64,000 nt of DNA from 3107 sp965216225 (GTDB lineage: Bacteria > Pseudomonadota > Alphaproteobacteria > Rhodobacterales > Rhodobacteraceae), in contig CBDCFF010000026.1 of the NCBI GenBank assembly GCA_965216225.1, positions 62,001 to 126,000 of the forward strand, given 5' to 3'. Under the pieces are notes generated by a model that was not told where the DNA came from, did no database searches, and saw nothing but the letters and a program-made list of their open reading frames with translations. The position numbers and the translations under genes were made by a program. How positions within the stretch are numbered: the stretch's first letter is position 1; each line of letters begins with the position of its first letter. Below, one piece after another: positions 63,825-64,000 of the stretch.

Positions 63825-64000
63825 ATGAGGATACGACAGCGGGCTGCAAATCGCTGCAATCGAAAGAAGTTGGGTTCGCCTGTTCGGCCCAAAGCGGCTC
63901 GGCGCGAGGATCAGGCGAAGTTCTGGCGGTTGATTGCCGGAGGACTTTCCAGTGAAGATGCCACGACAGGAGTTGGGGCATCGCCCGCGGTTGGTGGCAG
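63825..64000 (+). CDS. IS30-type transposase, N-terminal part, runs off window
   Basis: The frame opens MRIRQRAANRCNRKKLGSPV and continues REDQAKFWRLIAGGLSSEDA and VGASPAVGG to the window end without a stop (58 codons seen). The segment resembles the N-terminal helix-turn-helix of an IS30-type transposase. CGGAGG lies before the ATG. Completeness cannot be judged. Confidence 0.65.
   Translation, partial: MRIRQRAANRCNRKKLGSPVRPKAARREDQAKFWRLIAGGLSSEDATTGVGASPAVGG

Overview
The window is GC-rich alphaproteobacterial chromosome, most likely Rhodobacteraceae/Paracoccaceae. The evidence is the block rplO-secY-adk-rpsM-rpsK-rpoA-rplQ, the aapJQMP amino-acid transporter, an ATP12 chaperone gene, the order perM-hdaA-ppk-ppx, the order rpmH-rnpA-yidD-ttcA-...-yidC-MOSC-engB-argB, and a pccB/pccA/mcm propionyl-CoA locus with a tiny lipoprotein gene between the carboxylase subunits. 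Species cannot be named from the sequence alone.

Layout. 1-7.4 kb is a pile of transposable elements: an IS66 element (cut by the window start) broken by an intact IS21 element, then fragments of IS256, IS110, IS630 and IS5 elements. 7.4-8.9 kb holds decayed genes (a truncated DUF6884 gene and a choline-dehydrogenase-like pseudogene). A solitary ectoine synthase gene (ectC) precedes the ribosomal protein/RNA polymerase block (9.5-14.8 kb). 15-18.6 kb: rarA, crcB, a RluA-type pseudouridine synthase, ATP12. 18.9-23.4 kb: aapJQMP. 23.4-33.2 kb, minus strand: a sterol desaturase-like/ferredoxin/SixA operon, argB-engB-MOSC-yidC, a GGDEF/EAL protein, ttcA, yidD, rnpA and rpmH. 33.4-37.1 kb: a TVP38-like membrane protein overlapping an FAD disulfide oxidoreductase, a sensor kinase and tRNA-Arg(ACG). 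37.4-38.8 kb: a cytochrome P450 split by a one-base deletion and joined at its end to an IS5 relic. 39.3-46.5 kb: propionyl-CoA carboxylase and methylmalonyl-CoA mutase. 46.5-48.8 kb: small accessory genes. 48.8-56.7 kb: a nested mobile structure. 56.7-62.4 kb: ppx, ppk, hdaA, perM. 62.4-64 kb: a mosaic of IS481, IS110, IS3 and IS30 pieces.

The most striking structure is 48817-56745. Two inverted copies of one 844-bp IS5-family element (IS427 type) bracket an IS630-type transposase gene. The right copy was split by an IS66 element (8-bp target duplication), whose tnpC was split by IS21 (6-bp duplication). The whole unit sits in a CTAG where the stop codons of two convergent genes overlap, and the first base of the element's inverted repeat rebuilds both stops. 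The two IS21 copies are the same length and nearly identical, lie in opposite orientation about 50 kb apart, and each lies inside a different IS66 tnpC. They could mediate inversion of the whole housekeeping segment.

How the genes work together: the core region carries translation, secretion (SecY, YidC, YidD) and RNA processing. The aap operon imports amino acids. PccAB and Mcm convert propionyl-CoA to succinyl-CoA. Ppk and Ppx make and break polyphosphate. HdaA regulates DnaA. I found no CRISPR array, prophage or recognisable new defence system.
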